In this document: positions 1-11,012 of the stretch, piece after piece
How the letters are laid out: every line of letters starts with the position of its first letter
Numbering within the stretch: the stretch's first letter is position 1
Assembly (NCBI RefSeq): GCF_026151205.1
Contig: NC_087083.1
Coordinates: forward strand, 9,979,460 to 10,043,459
Length of the DNA: 64,000 nucleotides
Source: Bolinopsis microptera
Lineage: Eukaryota > Ctenophora > Tentaculata > Lobata > Bolinopsidae
Direction: 5' to 3'
Notes under the pieces: generated by a model
Seen by the model: the letters and a program-made list of their open reading frames with translations, nothing else
The model's database searches: none
Told to the model about the DNA's origin: nothing
Translations under genes and position numbers: made by a program

Positions 1-509
1 TTCCTTTTCACCCTTTTGAAAAAAGGCAATAGTGAAAGGTTACGAATGGTCGTTTTTGCAGAAAAACGTGGATTTTGGAGATTGCAGTAGGTGGGTCTGA
101 GTATGTCGTGTTCCTTACTTCCGTCCGTTACCAAGCAACGAAAAAGTTGCGCGCGCGCGAGGATTGCTTGCGGAGATGTGATGTATAGATAGCCTGTGAT
201 CTATGAATGCGCGGCGCGACTGTGTTTTAATGTATATGATGCATGTAATGTATAAATATAATATTACTATTAGGTAATACGCCCAATTTGTACGTGGCAC
301 GCGTAGTGTATTGATTTGTACACGAGTATAGTTTACCTTTGCTGATCATTTCTTGAATTACAGATACAAGTTAAGTTCTACGGCAATTGAACTGAATTTT
401 TTCCCGTATTTGATGCATAATTTATCAATATTATTAATATTATGAAGATTGAAGTGAGCTGATTGGAGCTTATACTTAAATTTATAGTAAATGTGAAATG
501 GAAATCTAG

Positions 510-2790
510 CGTCCGCCAAAACGAAACAACGGGCGCAATTCTTGTTGGAACAGGTACAGTGCAGCGGACGAGGACAAATTCAATTTTTGTGGTACAATGA
601 TACGAGGAACATGGATTCCCAGGGTCATCCGAGTGGCGGAGGTGGATTCAGTGATTTCTTCTTCCGTCCTGTGAACATATTAGATGAAGACGAAAATATC
701 CTCTACGGCATAACAGAAGCAAGGACCGAAGAACAGTACTCGAACACACAAACCCTCGATTTATCTACGATAGAAGTACTGAAAAATCCATTAGAGATAG
801 CCTTGCCTACCGATAAAACTGTCTATCTTTACATCAGCGTTTATGATGAAGACGGAGCGACAGACGCATTCACAAGAACCATAAAAAGATGTGGGTTCCA
901 TTTGGGAGCATACATGCCGGAACGGGATGGACTAACAAATCATATTCCTCTTCTGATTGGGAAGCCACTCTCTTCTTCAAGTACAGATTACTTCAATGTG
1001 ATATTAATTTCACCGGAAACGGCTGTAATTCCTGCAGAACCAACTATTACCCAAAACGGGAGTGCACTGTTCTCTGCGATGAAACCTCTAGCTATACCTG
1101 CAATGAAGAAGGAGGAAAAGACTGCAAAGCCAACTATTATCCAGAAAATGAGTGTACGGTATTCTGTAATGAAACCTCTAGCTATACCTGCAATGAAGAA
1201 GGAGGAAACGTCTGCAAAGCCAACTATTATCCAGAAAATGAGTGTACGGTATTCTGTAATGAAACCTCTAGCTATACCTGCAATGAAGAAGGAGGAAAAG
1301 TCTGCAAACCAAACTATTATCCAGAAAATGAGTGTACGGTATTCTGCAATGAAACCTCTAGCTATACCTGCAATAATGAAGGAGGAAAAGTCTGCAAAGC
1401 CAACTACTATCCAGAAAATGAGTGCACTGTTCTCTGTGAAGAAACATCTAGCTATACCTGCAATGAAGAAGGAGGAAAAGTCTGCAAACCAAACTATTAT
1501 CCAGAAAATGAGTGTACGGTATTCTGCAATGAAACCTCTAGCTATACCTGCAATAATGAAGGAGGAAAAGTCTGCAAAGCCAACTATTATCCAGAAAATG
1601 AGTGCACTGTTCTCTGCGAAGAAACATCTAGCTATACCTGCAATGAAGAAGGAGGAAAAGTCTGCAAAGCCAACTATTATCCACAAAATGAGTGTACGGT
1701 ATTCTGTAATGAAACCTCTAGCTATACCTGCAATAATGAAGGAGGAAAAGTCTGCAAACCAAACTATTATCCACGAAATGAGTGTACGGTATTCTGTAAT
1801 GAAACCTCTAGCTATACCTGCAATAATGAAGGAGGAAAAGTCTGCAAAGCCAACTATTATCCAGAAAATGAGTGCACTGTTCTCTGCGAAGAAACATCTA
1901 GCTATACCTGCAATGAAGAAGGAGGAAAAGTCTGCAAAGCCAACTATAATCCAGAAAATGAGTGTACGGTATTCTGTAATGAAACCTCTAGCTATACCTG
2001 CAATGAAGAAGGAGGAAAAGTCTGCAAACCAAACTATTATCCAGAAAATGAGTGTACGGTATTCTGCAATGAAACCTCTAGCTATACCTGCAATGAAGAA
2101 GGAGGAAAAGTCTGCAAAACCAACTATTATCCAGAAAATGAGTGTACAGTATTCTGTAATGAAACCTCTAGCTAAACCTGCAATAATGAAGGAGGGAAAG
2201 TCTGCAGAACCAACTATTACCCAAAAGGAGAGTGCAATGGTTTCTGTGATGAAACCTCTAGCTATACCTGCAATGAAGAAGGAGGAAAAGTCTGCAAAAC
2301 CGATTACTACCCAGAAAATGATTGCAGAACATACTGCAGCCCAGTAGAAGGAAATTACACCTGTAACCAAGTCACTGGGCACAAAATATGCGCGGAAAGG
2401 AGAACCGGAGAAGAATGTGATGAGTGTGTGGAACATCATTTCGGCGAGACCTGCTCCAACTTCTGTAAGGTTAATGAGGACTACATTTGCTCTGAAATAG
2501 GCGAAATAGTCTGCAATGATCCAGGAAAAGATTGCAAGAAAAGTAACATTCCAATTATACTTATAGCAGGGATCGGAGCTGGAGTGGCTGTGTTTTTAGT
2601 TGTGACCTTGCTCGGTGTCTGCAGATACTACAAGAAAGATGTGATCGATGAAGAGGGCAACACCTTGGACTTAACCCCACATAAGGTAATGCCACCTGCT
2701 GAAGTAGTTACCAGCCCAGAAGATGAGGATCATATCTACATGGATCAATTGGATTGTCTGTACTCTGGAGATGACCCAAGTGCTCTCTAG
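510..2790 (+). CDS. Type I membrane protein with tandem DSL-like (Delta/Serrate/LAG-2) repeats; reading frame disrupted
   Basis: The N-terminal part (510 to about 885, frame 2) resembles the region before the DSL domain of Notch ligands. From about 889 (frame 1) come roughly 14 near-identical 30-residue units with pattern C-x3-YY-x4-C-x3-C-x7-C-x7 and two divergent units, matching DSL Cys spacing. A single transmembrane segment follows (about 2545-2625), then a basic stop-transfer RYYKK and an acidic tail of about 50 residues ending PSAL, a possible class I PDZ ligand. Two breaks are visible: a shift between frames 2 and 1 near the A-run at 883-887, and TAT to TAA at 2173-2175 in repeat 13. 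Both could be assembly errors in a long repeat, or the gene may be dead. The start given is a candidate acceptor (TCTAG|CG). The signal-peptide exon was not found. A cell-surface Notch-ligand-like role is inference. Confidence 0.7.
1066..2335 (+). repeat. 90-bp coding tandem repeat of the DSL-like gene
   Basis: About 14 copies of a 90-bp unit, each encoding 30 residues (ETSSYTCNEEGGKVC then an NYYPENEC block). Copies differ by only a few bases and alternate between a few subtypes (KPN or KAN, CNEE or CNNE, CNET or CEET), indicating recent unequal exchange or conversion. The unit is open in more than one frame on both strands, which produces long but meaningless overlapping reading frames. Confidence 0.9.
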
Positions 2791-2852
2791 ATTCTGCCCC
2801 AGTCGAGTATTCAGGTAGAGTACAGAAGATGACGTTGATTCAGGAAACGTTG

Positions 2853-2858
2853 AATAAA
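2853..2858 (+). promoter_or_regulatory. Poly(A) signal AATAAA of the DSL-like gene
   Basis: AATAAA lies 62 bases after the TAG stop of the DSL-like gene, at a normal distance for cleavage and polyadenylation. Confidence 0.6.
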
Positions 2859-3444
2859 CTGTAGTTAATTGACAGTCAGGCTATAATTTTGAGTTATTTT
2901 GTTTGTTTATCTTTTCATTTTGATTGCATTATTAAGATTTCTTTCAACCACTGTCTGTCTTAGGACTCAGATGGGCAAAACCTTTTCTCAATGCAATTTA
3001 ATTCACAGTTACAATGATTTTTCTAAACGCCCTTTTGAACTTAATTTCGAATCATTTCTTTTACATTTGAATTAGGAGCAAGAGAGGACGTTCACTCTGC
3101 CCTTCATTCATGCGATTTTCGTATAATTGGTGTACCGTTTTTTTTTCAGCGTTAATGGACATTTTTATAATTGATTTTTGAATTTGGTTTCTCTTGGAAG
3201 AATGATTATTCTTTTTAACAAAAAAATAAATAGCTTTGGCTATAAATCTTAGACTTTACAACATACAACAAAATTCTATTCACGAAAAATTCAGTAACTT
3301 TTAACATAATAGGAAAACTATTTTGTTGAAAATAGTACTCTAAACTTTCTTCTAGAATTTTGAGTCTTTCATCAGAAGTCCGTCAAAGTTGTAAACGGGA
3401 CTCCACGTGTCACACCACTTGTCACACAGCATGACGTCACCAAC
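2859..3444. other. Convergent intergenic spacer
   Basis: AT-rich spacer between the 3' ends of the plus-strand DSL-like gene and the minus-strand lectin gene. I see no exon, RNA gene or repeat in it. Confidence 0.6.
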
Positions 3445-4644
3445 CTAAGTACCAGGACACTGGCATGCGAAAGCTCTGTGTCTACTCCTATGATCAAACG
3501 AATCATCAAACTGACCATCCCTGGAGATAGCCAGATAGTGTTGAGCCTGGTTCTTGATATACTCAGCGTTGTCAGGGTTAGGGTTCCTCCAGTTCATGTT
3601 CTTGTAGTACTCAATAGGACTTCCATCCACCCACTTCCACTCACCCTCCTCCTCTTCATCAGTTCCACCCAGCCAGATCCAGTTCTCCTTATCCCACAGT
3701 TTCAAACCGTCAGCTTTACTCCCGAGGAAGTAATCCGCAGATTTAATAATCTCTTTAACCTCAGCATCAGATCTCACTTTAGCTAGCTCCAATCCTGCAG
3801 CCTCACACGAAGCTTTAGCCTGGCTCCAGGTTTCAGAGCTCGCGGAGATGATGTACTTACCTTGGTAATCACAAGCGTAGGGATGGGTCTTGTACTTGAA
3901 GGTATCATCCCAGATACCTTGGTGGTTGATTCTCATTTGGTTCTGGAGATACTTCACTCCGTTTTTCTTGTCGGTTCGCTGATCTGGCTGGTGCTTCATC
4001 CATTTGTGGAACTCCTTGGGGCTTGATCCGTCAGCAGCCCAGGACCAGTCCTCTGCGTTGTATTTCTTGCTCTTTTTGCTTCCATCGTTGTTCTTTGTCT
4101 TCCTGAGTCCAGCCCAAACCCAATGGTCAGCAGCCCATTTTTGTGACTTCCCCTTGTAAGGATAAGCCATTTGCAGAAGGAGTTTTAGGTCGGAGTTTTT
4201 GCCATCGTCGTTTACTGTGGCCAGGTGGCCCTTTTGTGCGTCTCCCATACCAATGTCGAAATTCTGCAGGTTGAGGTGAGATCAAACTTTGAAATTAAAT
4301 TTTATCTGATCAACAAGTCGTTTTGTAAGTTCACACTGTTCAGTGTGAACTTACAATTTTAAACATCGTCTCAATCCGATATAACTATATAAACTTTATC
4401 TTCAATCTACAACTATCACAATTCATTTAAATTTGAGATAAAATATTGGACAGTAAAATATTCGACAGACCTGACAGTTCTTCTCAGCAGTATCATAGTC
4501 GACCATTTCACTGAACAAGACCAGTTGACACGTGGGGAACACTCCAGAGTCCAGGTTCTTCAGCAGTTTTTTCAACCCGCCCAACTGGACTTTGTTAAGA
4601 GCCAGCGAGGTGCCAACCAGGCAAAATAACAGAAAACACTTCAT
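3445..4644 (-). CDS. Secreted protein with two C-type lectin domains
   Basis: Two exons: 4644-4471 (58 codons) and 4263-3445 (273 codons with TAG), joined in phase 0 with donor CAG|GT and acceptor GCAG|AA, giving 330 residues. Residues 1-16 are a signal peptide (MKCFLLFCLVGTSLAL). Two CTLDs follow. The first has HLATV, WVWAG, a QPD tripeptide and a WDD...YACDY end. The second has WSQAKASCEAAG, WIWLGG, NPDN and a DDSFDHR...FACQC end. QPD is the galactose-type sugar and calcium signature in this fold. The second domain shows NPD instead, so its specificity is uncertain. An extracellular carbohydrate-binding or innate-recognition role is inferred from the family. It lies directly downstream of the truncated TPP1 on the same strand. 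Confidence 0.88.
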
Positions 4645-5705
4645 TATGCTTCTAGAATATGCTTGCCGCTGCTTCTAATGAGTTTAACTGATAAATGAAC
4701 AAGGCAAACGAAAGGTGTGGTGAGTTTTTGAAGCGGTTTCTGTGAGGGGCAGTTCTAACCCCCTTGAAATTTACAGTTCATCATGGAAAGTTGTCGGGTT
4801 ATATTTTTTACGGTCAGGCTGAAACGTGGTGTTGGACGAATGATTTGTAGTAAGGGTGGATTGAGTTGGTCAATCTGATGCTGTAGAGTGGAGCTAATTC
4901 TTAGAACTGTAAACAATAAGGCAACTGTAAAAACTATATAGTTGTTTGTAAAGGCAACTGTAAAAATTATATAGTTTCTAGGAAAAATAGGGGGCTCGTT
5001 GAGCATCAAGTTTCACATGGAATCAAAATATTTTTTATTGGACAAGGTTTTTAGTCTGAAGTTTTACTAATGGAACTGAAAAGTTATATACGCAAATAAT
5101 ATTATAAAAAAATATTATTGGTGATATTATTTTTAGCAAAACAAGGGCTCAAATGTAAATACGGAGTCTGGAGTTTGTACTAAAGAGTTACTAATTCACG
5201 GGGGTTATAACTTTTAGTTGGAAACTAGCGTTAGTTTCGCTTTTTTACTCTTTGGGCGAGTTTTAAATCTTTGGCGGCTCAAATATTGTTGGCTTTAAGT
5301 TCTGTTTCCTCTCAAAATGAAACCAAACATATTAAAACAGGAAAACTTAGGCGGTATTGCAAAAATCTAAAAATCCTCAGCGTTTTTGTCAAAAGCTCCG
5401 TCAAGGATCCTAATCATTCGGAAAGTTCAAAAATAAAGTTAACTTTTTTTCACAATAATTGGACTTGGACAGATTGTGTAGGAAAGAACTAATGAAGAGA
5501 ATTAATAGTTATACATCATATTTCACACAACTTTAGATCAACTCATTGACTTTCTAGCCATGATGTTTTGAGGCAATAAGTCGAGGACTAATAAAGGCTA
5601 ATGAATGGATGAAATTTAATTCATAATTTTCGCTAAGTCAGTAAGTCCGCCATGGCTAAAAATATTAATTTTTCATTATTGGGGGGGGGGGGGGGGGGTA
5701 TTCAC
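4645..5705. other. Spacer between lectin gene and the last visible TPP1 exon
   Basis: AT-rich. I looked here on the minus strand for the rest of TPP1 (the SYGD, ASGDSG, GGG and SGTSAS regions) and found none. It contains an uninterrupted G run of about 17 at 5681-5699, a place where assemblies often break. Confidence 0.55.
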
Positions 5706-8700
5706 CTGAATATGTGAGGTATTTGAGAGGTGTTACTGAGGTCCAACAGCCACTCCAGAAACGGTTCCTGGCCTTTATTTAACCTGCAAAAGATTACTAT
5801 CCGTTACTCATGTTCTCAGAACATTATCATAATCATCAAACTTTAATCAAATGTTAATCAAATGTTAATAATTAATTAAATGTTAATAGGGTTTCTGCAA
5901 CACATATTTCAGCATTTCGTTGATATTAAGACCTTTTTATTTGCTGCGTTATTTGACTTATTTAAATTATTAAAAATAGCAACTTATAGCTAGTTACGTG
6001 ATAATTTTACACCACGTGCAACATGACGTCACACCACGTGCAACATGACGTCACACCACGTGCAACATGACGTCACACCACGTGCAACATGATGTCACAC
6101 CACGTGCAACATGACGTCACACCACGTGCAACATGACGTCACACCACGTGCAACATGACGTCACACCACGTGCAACATGATGTCACACCACGTGCCACTT
6201 TACACTTACCCGCCGGTGCTCCAGAAAGTAGTAGAAACATTAGCACCCAGTGACATAATGTACTGAACATCCAGATTAGCTTCAAGTCCTGCTTTACCAC
6301 TGTTAGGTCCAACTTCGTGAGAGATCTGGGGAAATTACGTCACAAATTACGTCACAAATTACGTCACATTTACGTAACAAATTACGTCACATTGTTCCAC
6401 TTGTCAAATTGAAATAAGATTTGGAGTTATGAAAATTAGTATTATTATTTAATATGGCGGTAGAAATTACTTGTAGATTGTAGATCAATTGACATTAAAT
6501 TGACCTACATTATCACATTATAAATTGGAATTTTGAATAATAACAAAAAACTAAATCAATATTTTCCAATAAGTGAAAATAAAAAGAAAGTGAAAATGGA
6601 AAATAAAAGAAAGTGAAATAAAAGAAAAGGCAAAGCTACGTAATTGCGGCAAGAAACCAGAAAGCTACTCCAGTCACCAACCTTATTCAAATGGGGGAAA
6701 CCCTTGCCAAAATGGCTCATAAACTTTGTCAGGTCCCCAGCGGAGTAGAACTGTTTAAGGAACTGGGCGGTAGCCTGGTATAGTAGGGTTATTGGTTCAA
6801 AATATTCTATAATCGATAACTTTTTAGGAATTATCGAGATATTATCGGTTATCGGCGATATTACCTGGCATCCCAATGCGCGACCTTCTTTCCGAGCTTC
6901 TCGCATTGAGACTGAGACTACGTGAGAGTAGCGAGCAATAGACTAGCAAGCTGGTAATCGGCGATAATATGGTCATAAAATTTAATTGAGCTCATAATAG
7001 ATATAATATCTCGTTGCAAACACTACCTGGGAGTTGTTAGCGTTTGTAGCCACGTTGTCACTGACGTTGTAACGCTTGCGGAGTGTGTCGGGGTGGACCC
7101 CGTAACGGAACGCGGAGAGGTCGTCCGGTAACGGCATCCTGGAGTTGGGATGAGTTACAGGAGCATGTTAAGCGCTGTTGCTACCTTACTGTTGCTACGT
7201 ACTGTTGCTACGTACTTTACAGTGAATACTTAACTCAGACACCACTTGGACGGACTTTGAAATTAACACTCGAGGGCCATCTCTTAAGTCGTCCGCCAAA
7301 ATGTAAACAGATATTAAAATGACCGGACATTAAAATGAACGCTATAAGGGCCTCTATCGTCCAATTAATGTCCGTTCAAATAAAGTCCGATAAGATATAC
7401 TCACGTCTGTTTTATCTTGAGTTTGCTCTCCACGTTAGGAAGCCTGTGAACTCCTCCTATGAAGTCTAGTTTACTTGCTATTCTCTTAGGAACTGTGTAC
7501 TCCTGAGATACAGGTTACAATTCTGCAGTCCGCTCAGAGAGGGATTATGCGCGCTCAGCCAACAAACTTTGTTAAATGTATATTTATTTATCGAATTATC
7601 TGATATATAATATATTATGAAGGAGTAAGAGATTTATACCGCCATTATACATCATTTTGACTGTGTAAACTGCCCCAAAATACTCACAAACCGCTCTTGT
7701 ATTTACCTGAGTTGCTCTGATGATGACGTTATCCTTTTGTACGCTATGTTGAAAATAACCGAAGTTAGTTTCCAGCAGTTGTTCTGCCACACCAACAGTG
7801 ACCCTGTGAAGTCACAACATGAACTTACAACCTTTTGTTACCTGTTTTCAGGATTTATTTCGGTGTTGAATTTGAAACATTTCCGAAACTGGGACTTTGT
7901 TGGTGGTGAGATATGTACATTGTACACTGTACATTGTACATAGTACATTGTACACTGTACATTGTACACTGTACATTGTACATTGTACATTGTACACTGT
8001 ACATTGTACACTGTACATTGTACATTGTACATTGTACAGTCATATTCAACTACTTATTAAGTTATTATAGTGTTGTTCAACTACTACATGACATGGTTAA
8101 CTGAGAACAAACCTGCACTTGAGGAAATCTCGGGTTTCAATAAGAGAGCACGAGTCCACATTGTAGTGGTGTAACCAAACCATTATATCCTGAGAAACAT
8201 AACACGTGACGTCATACCACGTGACATGACGTCACACCACGTGACATTACGTCACACCACGTGACATTACGTCACACTAGAGACATAACACACGTAACAC
8301 ATGGAATATGTTTGGTGCGGTTTGAGAAATTGACAATCGTGGTTACACCACGTGATGTGACGTCATATTATTCAATTGACGTCAATTGACCAATTTACGT
8401 GACGTCATACCACGTGACGAACATCATTACCTTGATATCCTGAGGATGCGGCTGAACAATCTCCTTAACCTCCTCTAAACTCAGAAACTTGCCGTATCGA
8501 GCTGACAGAGGATCAGATACACTCCAGAACAGCTGTGTGAGGTCGTCTGTGTTCCTTTGTTTCAGGGCCAATACCAGGGTTGTTAGGTCCGACTTCAGGG
8601 CGTGTCTGATGGGGGATTGTGAGGTAATGTGATTATGTGGACTCGTGAAGTCACGTGTTGGACTCGTGAAGTCACGTGTTGGACTCGTGACCTCACGTGT

Positions 8701-10026
8701 TGGACTCGTGACCTCACGTGTTGGACTCGTGAAGTCACGAGTTGTACTCGTGACGTCATGTGTTGGACTCGTGAAGTCACGTGTTGTACTCGTGACGTCA
8801 TGTGTTGGACTCGTGACGTCATGTGTTGAACTCGTGAAGTCACGTGTTGGACTCGTGACGTCATGTGTTGGACTCGTGAAGTCACGTGTTGGACTCGTGA
8901 AGTCACGTGTTGGACTCGTGAAGTCACGAGTTGTACTCGTGACGTCACGAGTTGTACTCGTGACGTCATGTGTTGGACTCGTGAAGTCACGTGTTGTACT
9001 CGTGACGTCATGTGTTGGACTCGTGACGTCATGTGTTGGACTCGTGAAGTCACGTGTTGGACTCGTGAAGTCACGTGTTGGACTCGTGACGTCACGTGTT
9101 GGACTCGTGACCTCACGTGGTATGCATAAACAACTGTGTGAGGTGGTCTGTGTTACTTTGTTTCAGGGCCAATACCAGGGTTGTTAGGTATAACTTTAGA
9201 GTTTAGATCTTGTCTGAGGGGGAATTGATGAGTGACGTCATGGGATTAGCTGTGATCTTATGTCACGTACTGGGCTTGTTATGTCACGTGTTGGCAGGTG
9301 TTAGGCTTTTAATGTCACTTGAAAATAATAGGACGCTGCTGCAGCAAGCCCATTGGTTCCTCGAAGTCACGTGTTAAATCAGATGTTCATGCTGAGTTAG
9401 TTTACTACTACGTAGCACTATTCACTACAGACAGGAGTTGTTCTGTTCTAGTTTTCTAATGAGTTCTCATTTTCCAAAGACGAGTGCTCAACTGACATGC
9501 AGGAACATTTAAACACTTTTACAAAGACAACCTAAATTAACAAGCAAACGAATCGTATCGTAATATCGATAAAATAATAATGCACCATTGATTGTATTTG
9601 CTTTATCGATATCATGAAACGGAATTCGTTAATTGCCAACTGATTTGAAATGTTTGATTTGTTATGTCACTACATGGCACGTCACGTGGCACGTGGTCAC
9701 AGTTAAGGGGTCGTTAACAATTAACATATTACGTAATCACTGAGGGGGTTCCAAATATGTAATATTAACACAATAGCTGTGTGTAAACGTTTTCAACTAC
9801 AACGAAACGCAGTATGTCAATGTGAACGACCTCTAACGTGCGCGTGACATTTAGTCAATTAATAATTAATTATGAGCTGATCTTACCCGACAAAGTCCCA
9901 GTTGTCTCTACCAGGTAGAAGTTGTTTCCCCTCTACCCGAGCCCTGCCTCTGTTCACAGTAGATACCATCTCCACTCCCCCCACACACAGTGCCAGTGTC
10001 AGCACTGCCAGAACGTACTGTTTCAT
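5706..10026 (-). CDS. TPP1: Tripeptidyl-peptidase 1 (sedolisin family S53), 3' part missing
   Basis: Nine exons with consistent phases: 10026-9887, 8605-8431, 8189-8113, 7803-7707, 7502-7405, 7138-7027, 6774-6682, 6325-6210, 5783-5706 (986 coding bases, about 328 residues). The start gives a signal peptide ([17 protein letters not shown]). Exon 2 encodes [19 protein letters not shown], typical of the TPP1 pro-domain. Exon 5 has [11 protein letters not shown] and exon 6 LRKRYNV. Exon 8 encodes [13 protein letters not shown], whose E and D (about residues 279 and 283) match human Glu272 and Asp276 of the catalytic site. Exon 9 ([19 protein letters not shown]) ends in a good donor in phase 2. 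The second half, including the SGTSAS serine, is not found. The family protein is a lysosomal serine peptidase removing tripeptides from N-termini. The gene may be truncated, mis-assembled at the nearby G run, or continue past the lectin gene outside the window. Confidence 0.93.
6011..6205. repeat. 22-bp minisatellite with CACGTG and TGACGTCA
   Basis: Eight or so units of ACCACGTGCAACATGACGTC in TPP1 intron 8, starting only a few bases from the exon 8 donor. Two units carry TGATGTCA instead of TGACGTCA. A related short array of ATTACGTCACAA lies at 6332-6396 in intron 7. Confidence 0.9.
7913..8038. repeat. Self-complementary TGTACA-type repeat
   Basis: Tandem TGTACATTGTACAC-like units in TPP1 intron 3. 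Because TGTACA is its own reverse complement, the tract could fold into many alternative hairpins. Overlapping reading frames on both strands here are artefacts of the repeat. Confidence 0.9.
8204..8420. repeat. CACGTGAC/GACGTCA repeats in TPP1 intron 2
   Basis: Degenerate 18-22 bp units of CACCACGTGACATTACGTCA with further copies of the motif near 8343-8418, filling most of the intron between exons 2 and 3. Confidence 0.8.
8629..9119. repeat. 21-bp minisatellite (GGACTCGTGAAGTCACGTGT)
   Basis: About 23 units of 21 bp in TPP1 intron 1, each with TCACGTG or GACGTCA. It lies between exon 2 and a decayed duplicate of part of exon 2. Long open frames on both strands arise because the unit length is a multiple of three. 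No protein is implied. Confidence 0.93.
9131..9229 (-). pseudogene. Decayed partial copy of TPP1 exon 2 with its acceptor region
   Basis: Matches 8530-8620 with scattered substitutions: the stretch around TTTCAGGGCCAATACCAGGG is identical, while the segment after it is diverged and slightly longer. The two copies flank the 21-bp array, so a tandem duplication of the exon 5' end and its flank apparently preceded or accompanied array growth. It is in intron 1, and the frame is no longer obviously usable. Confidence 0.8.
9709..9834. mobile_element. MITE, family with GGGGTCGT termini (copy 1)
   Basis: Terminal inverted repeats GGGGTCGTT...AACGACCTC flanked by TAA on both sides, and sharing the internal words ACATATTACGTAATCA and GTGTGTAAA with copies near 12.3 and 19.5 kb. 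A 3-bp TSD of TWA type fits PIF/Harbinger elements. No coding capacity. In TPP1 intron 1. Confidence 0.7.
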
Positions 10027-10089
10027 AGCTATAACACACCTGCGCTTGTTGCTGTTAGTGTTATAAATTAACGGTGCTTATTTTGTTAG

Positions 10090-10587
10090 GGGGGGCCAAG
10101 TGGATATTTGTAGATATTTGTAGATTAATGTAGAATGGATAATCCACGAAAAAAGTGGATGACATTCTACAAATTTATACATTTATCTCCAAAAATTCAG
10201 TAGAATTTCTGGGCACATATTTGAGATTACATTTTTTGTAGATAAATGTAGATATTTGTAGATTATTGTCAATGGATAATTCACGAATATTCTACAAATT
10301 CTACAAATTTATACATTTATCTCCATATTTGAGATTACATTTTTTGTAGATAAATGTAGATATTTGTAGATTATTGTCAATGGATAATTCACGAAAATTC
10401 TACAAATTTATACATTTATCTCCAAAAATTCAGTAGAATTTCTGAGCAAATATTTGAGATATACATTTTTGTAGATAAATGTAGATATTTGTAGATTATT
10501 GTCAATGGATAATTCACGAAAAAAGTGGATGACATTATCCAAATATCTACAAATATCCACTTGGCCCCCCCCCCCCCCCCCCCCCCC
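10090..10587. mobile_element. Inverted-repeat MITE with internal repeats
   Basis: Starts with a G run then GCCAAGTGGATATTTGTAG and ends with its complement and a C run. The flanks TTGTTAG (10083-10089 and 10588-10594) look like a 7-bp target-site duplication. Inside are three copies of a block containing GTAGATAAATGTAGATATTT and TGTCAATGGATAATTCACG. About 500 bp, non-coding, just upstream of TPP1. Confidence 0.75.
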
Positions 10588-10621
10588 TTGTTAGTTATGA
10601 TTATCATAAGTTAGTTCGGAC

Positions 10622-10769
10622 CAGGGACAAAAGGATTTCGCGATTATTTTGGCCAAAATTCGCGATACCGCGATTTCTAACGACTATACATTAAACTATA
10701 GATAAAATTTGTCGCAAATAATGGAAAAGATCGCGATTCCGTACATGCCGCGATTTCCTTTTGTCCCTG
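10622..10769. mobile_element. hAT-type MITE, CAGGGACAAAAGG family (copy 1)
   Basis: 148 bp with terminal inverted repeats CAGGGACAAAAGGA / TCCTTTTGTCCCTG and a perfect 8-bp target-site duplication GTTCGGAC (10614-10621 and 10770-10777). The YARNG-type end and 8-bp TSD are hallmarks of hAT elements. A second copy is at 56.8 kb. The interior is rich in CGCGAT words. Confidence 0.9.
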
Positions 10770-10795
10770 GTTCGGACGATAGAATACGATAACAT

Positions 10796-11012
10796 CACGT
10801 GACATGACGTCATATCACGTGACATGATTACATCACACCAGGTGACATGACGTCACATCACGTGACATGATTACATCACACCAGGTGACATGACGTCACA
10901 TCACGTGACATGATTACATCACACCAGGTGACATGACGTCACATCACGTGACATGATTACATCACACCAGGTGACATGACGTCACATCACGTGACATGAC
11001 GTCACATCACGT
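10796..11012. repeat. CACGTGACATGACGTCACAT minisatellite upstream of TPP1
   Basis: Alternating CACGTGACATGACGTCACAT and CACGTGACATGATTACATCA units, about 0.8 kb upstream of the TPP1 start codon. They carry both an E-box core and a CRE core. Confidence 0.85.

Noticed and set aside
1021-2335. CRISPR-like regular array
   Set aside because: Repeats are coding, contiguous and without unique spacers, and the DNA is eukaryotic. The same reasoning excludes the other tandem arrays.
988-2439. 483-residue minus-strand frame with FIAGIARGFITE repeats
   Set aside because: Antisense shadow of the 90-bp DSL repeat. The plus-strand frame has the conserved Cys spacing, TM segment and poly(A) signal.
8595-9187. 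Frames of MTSRVQH and KSRVGLV type on both strands
   Set aside because: Products of the 21-bp minisatellite in TPP1 intron 1.
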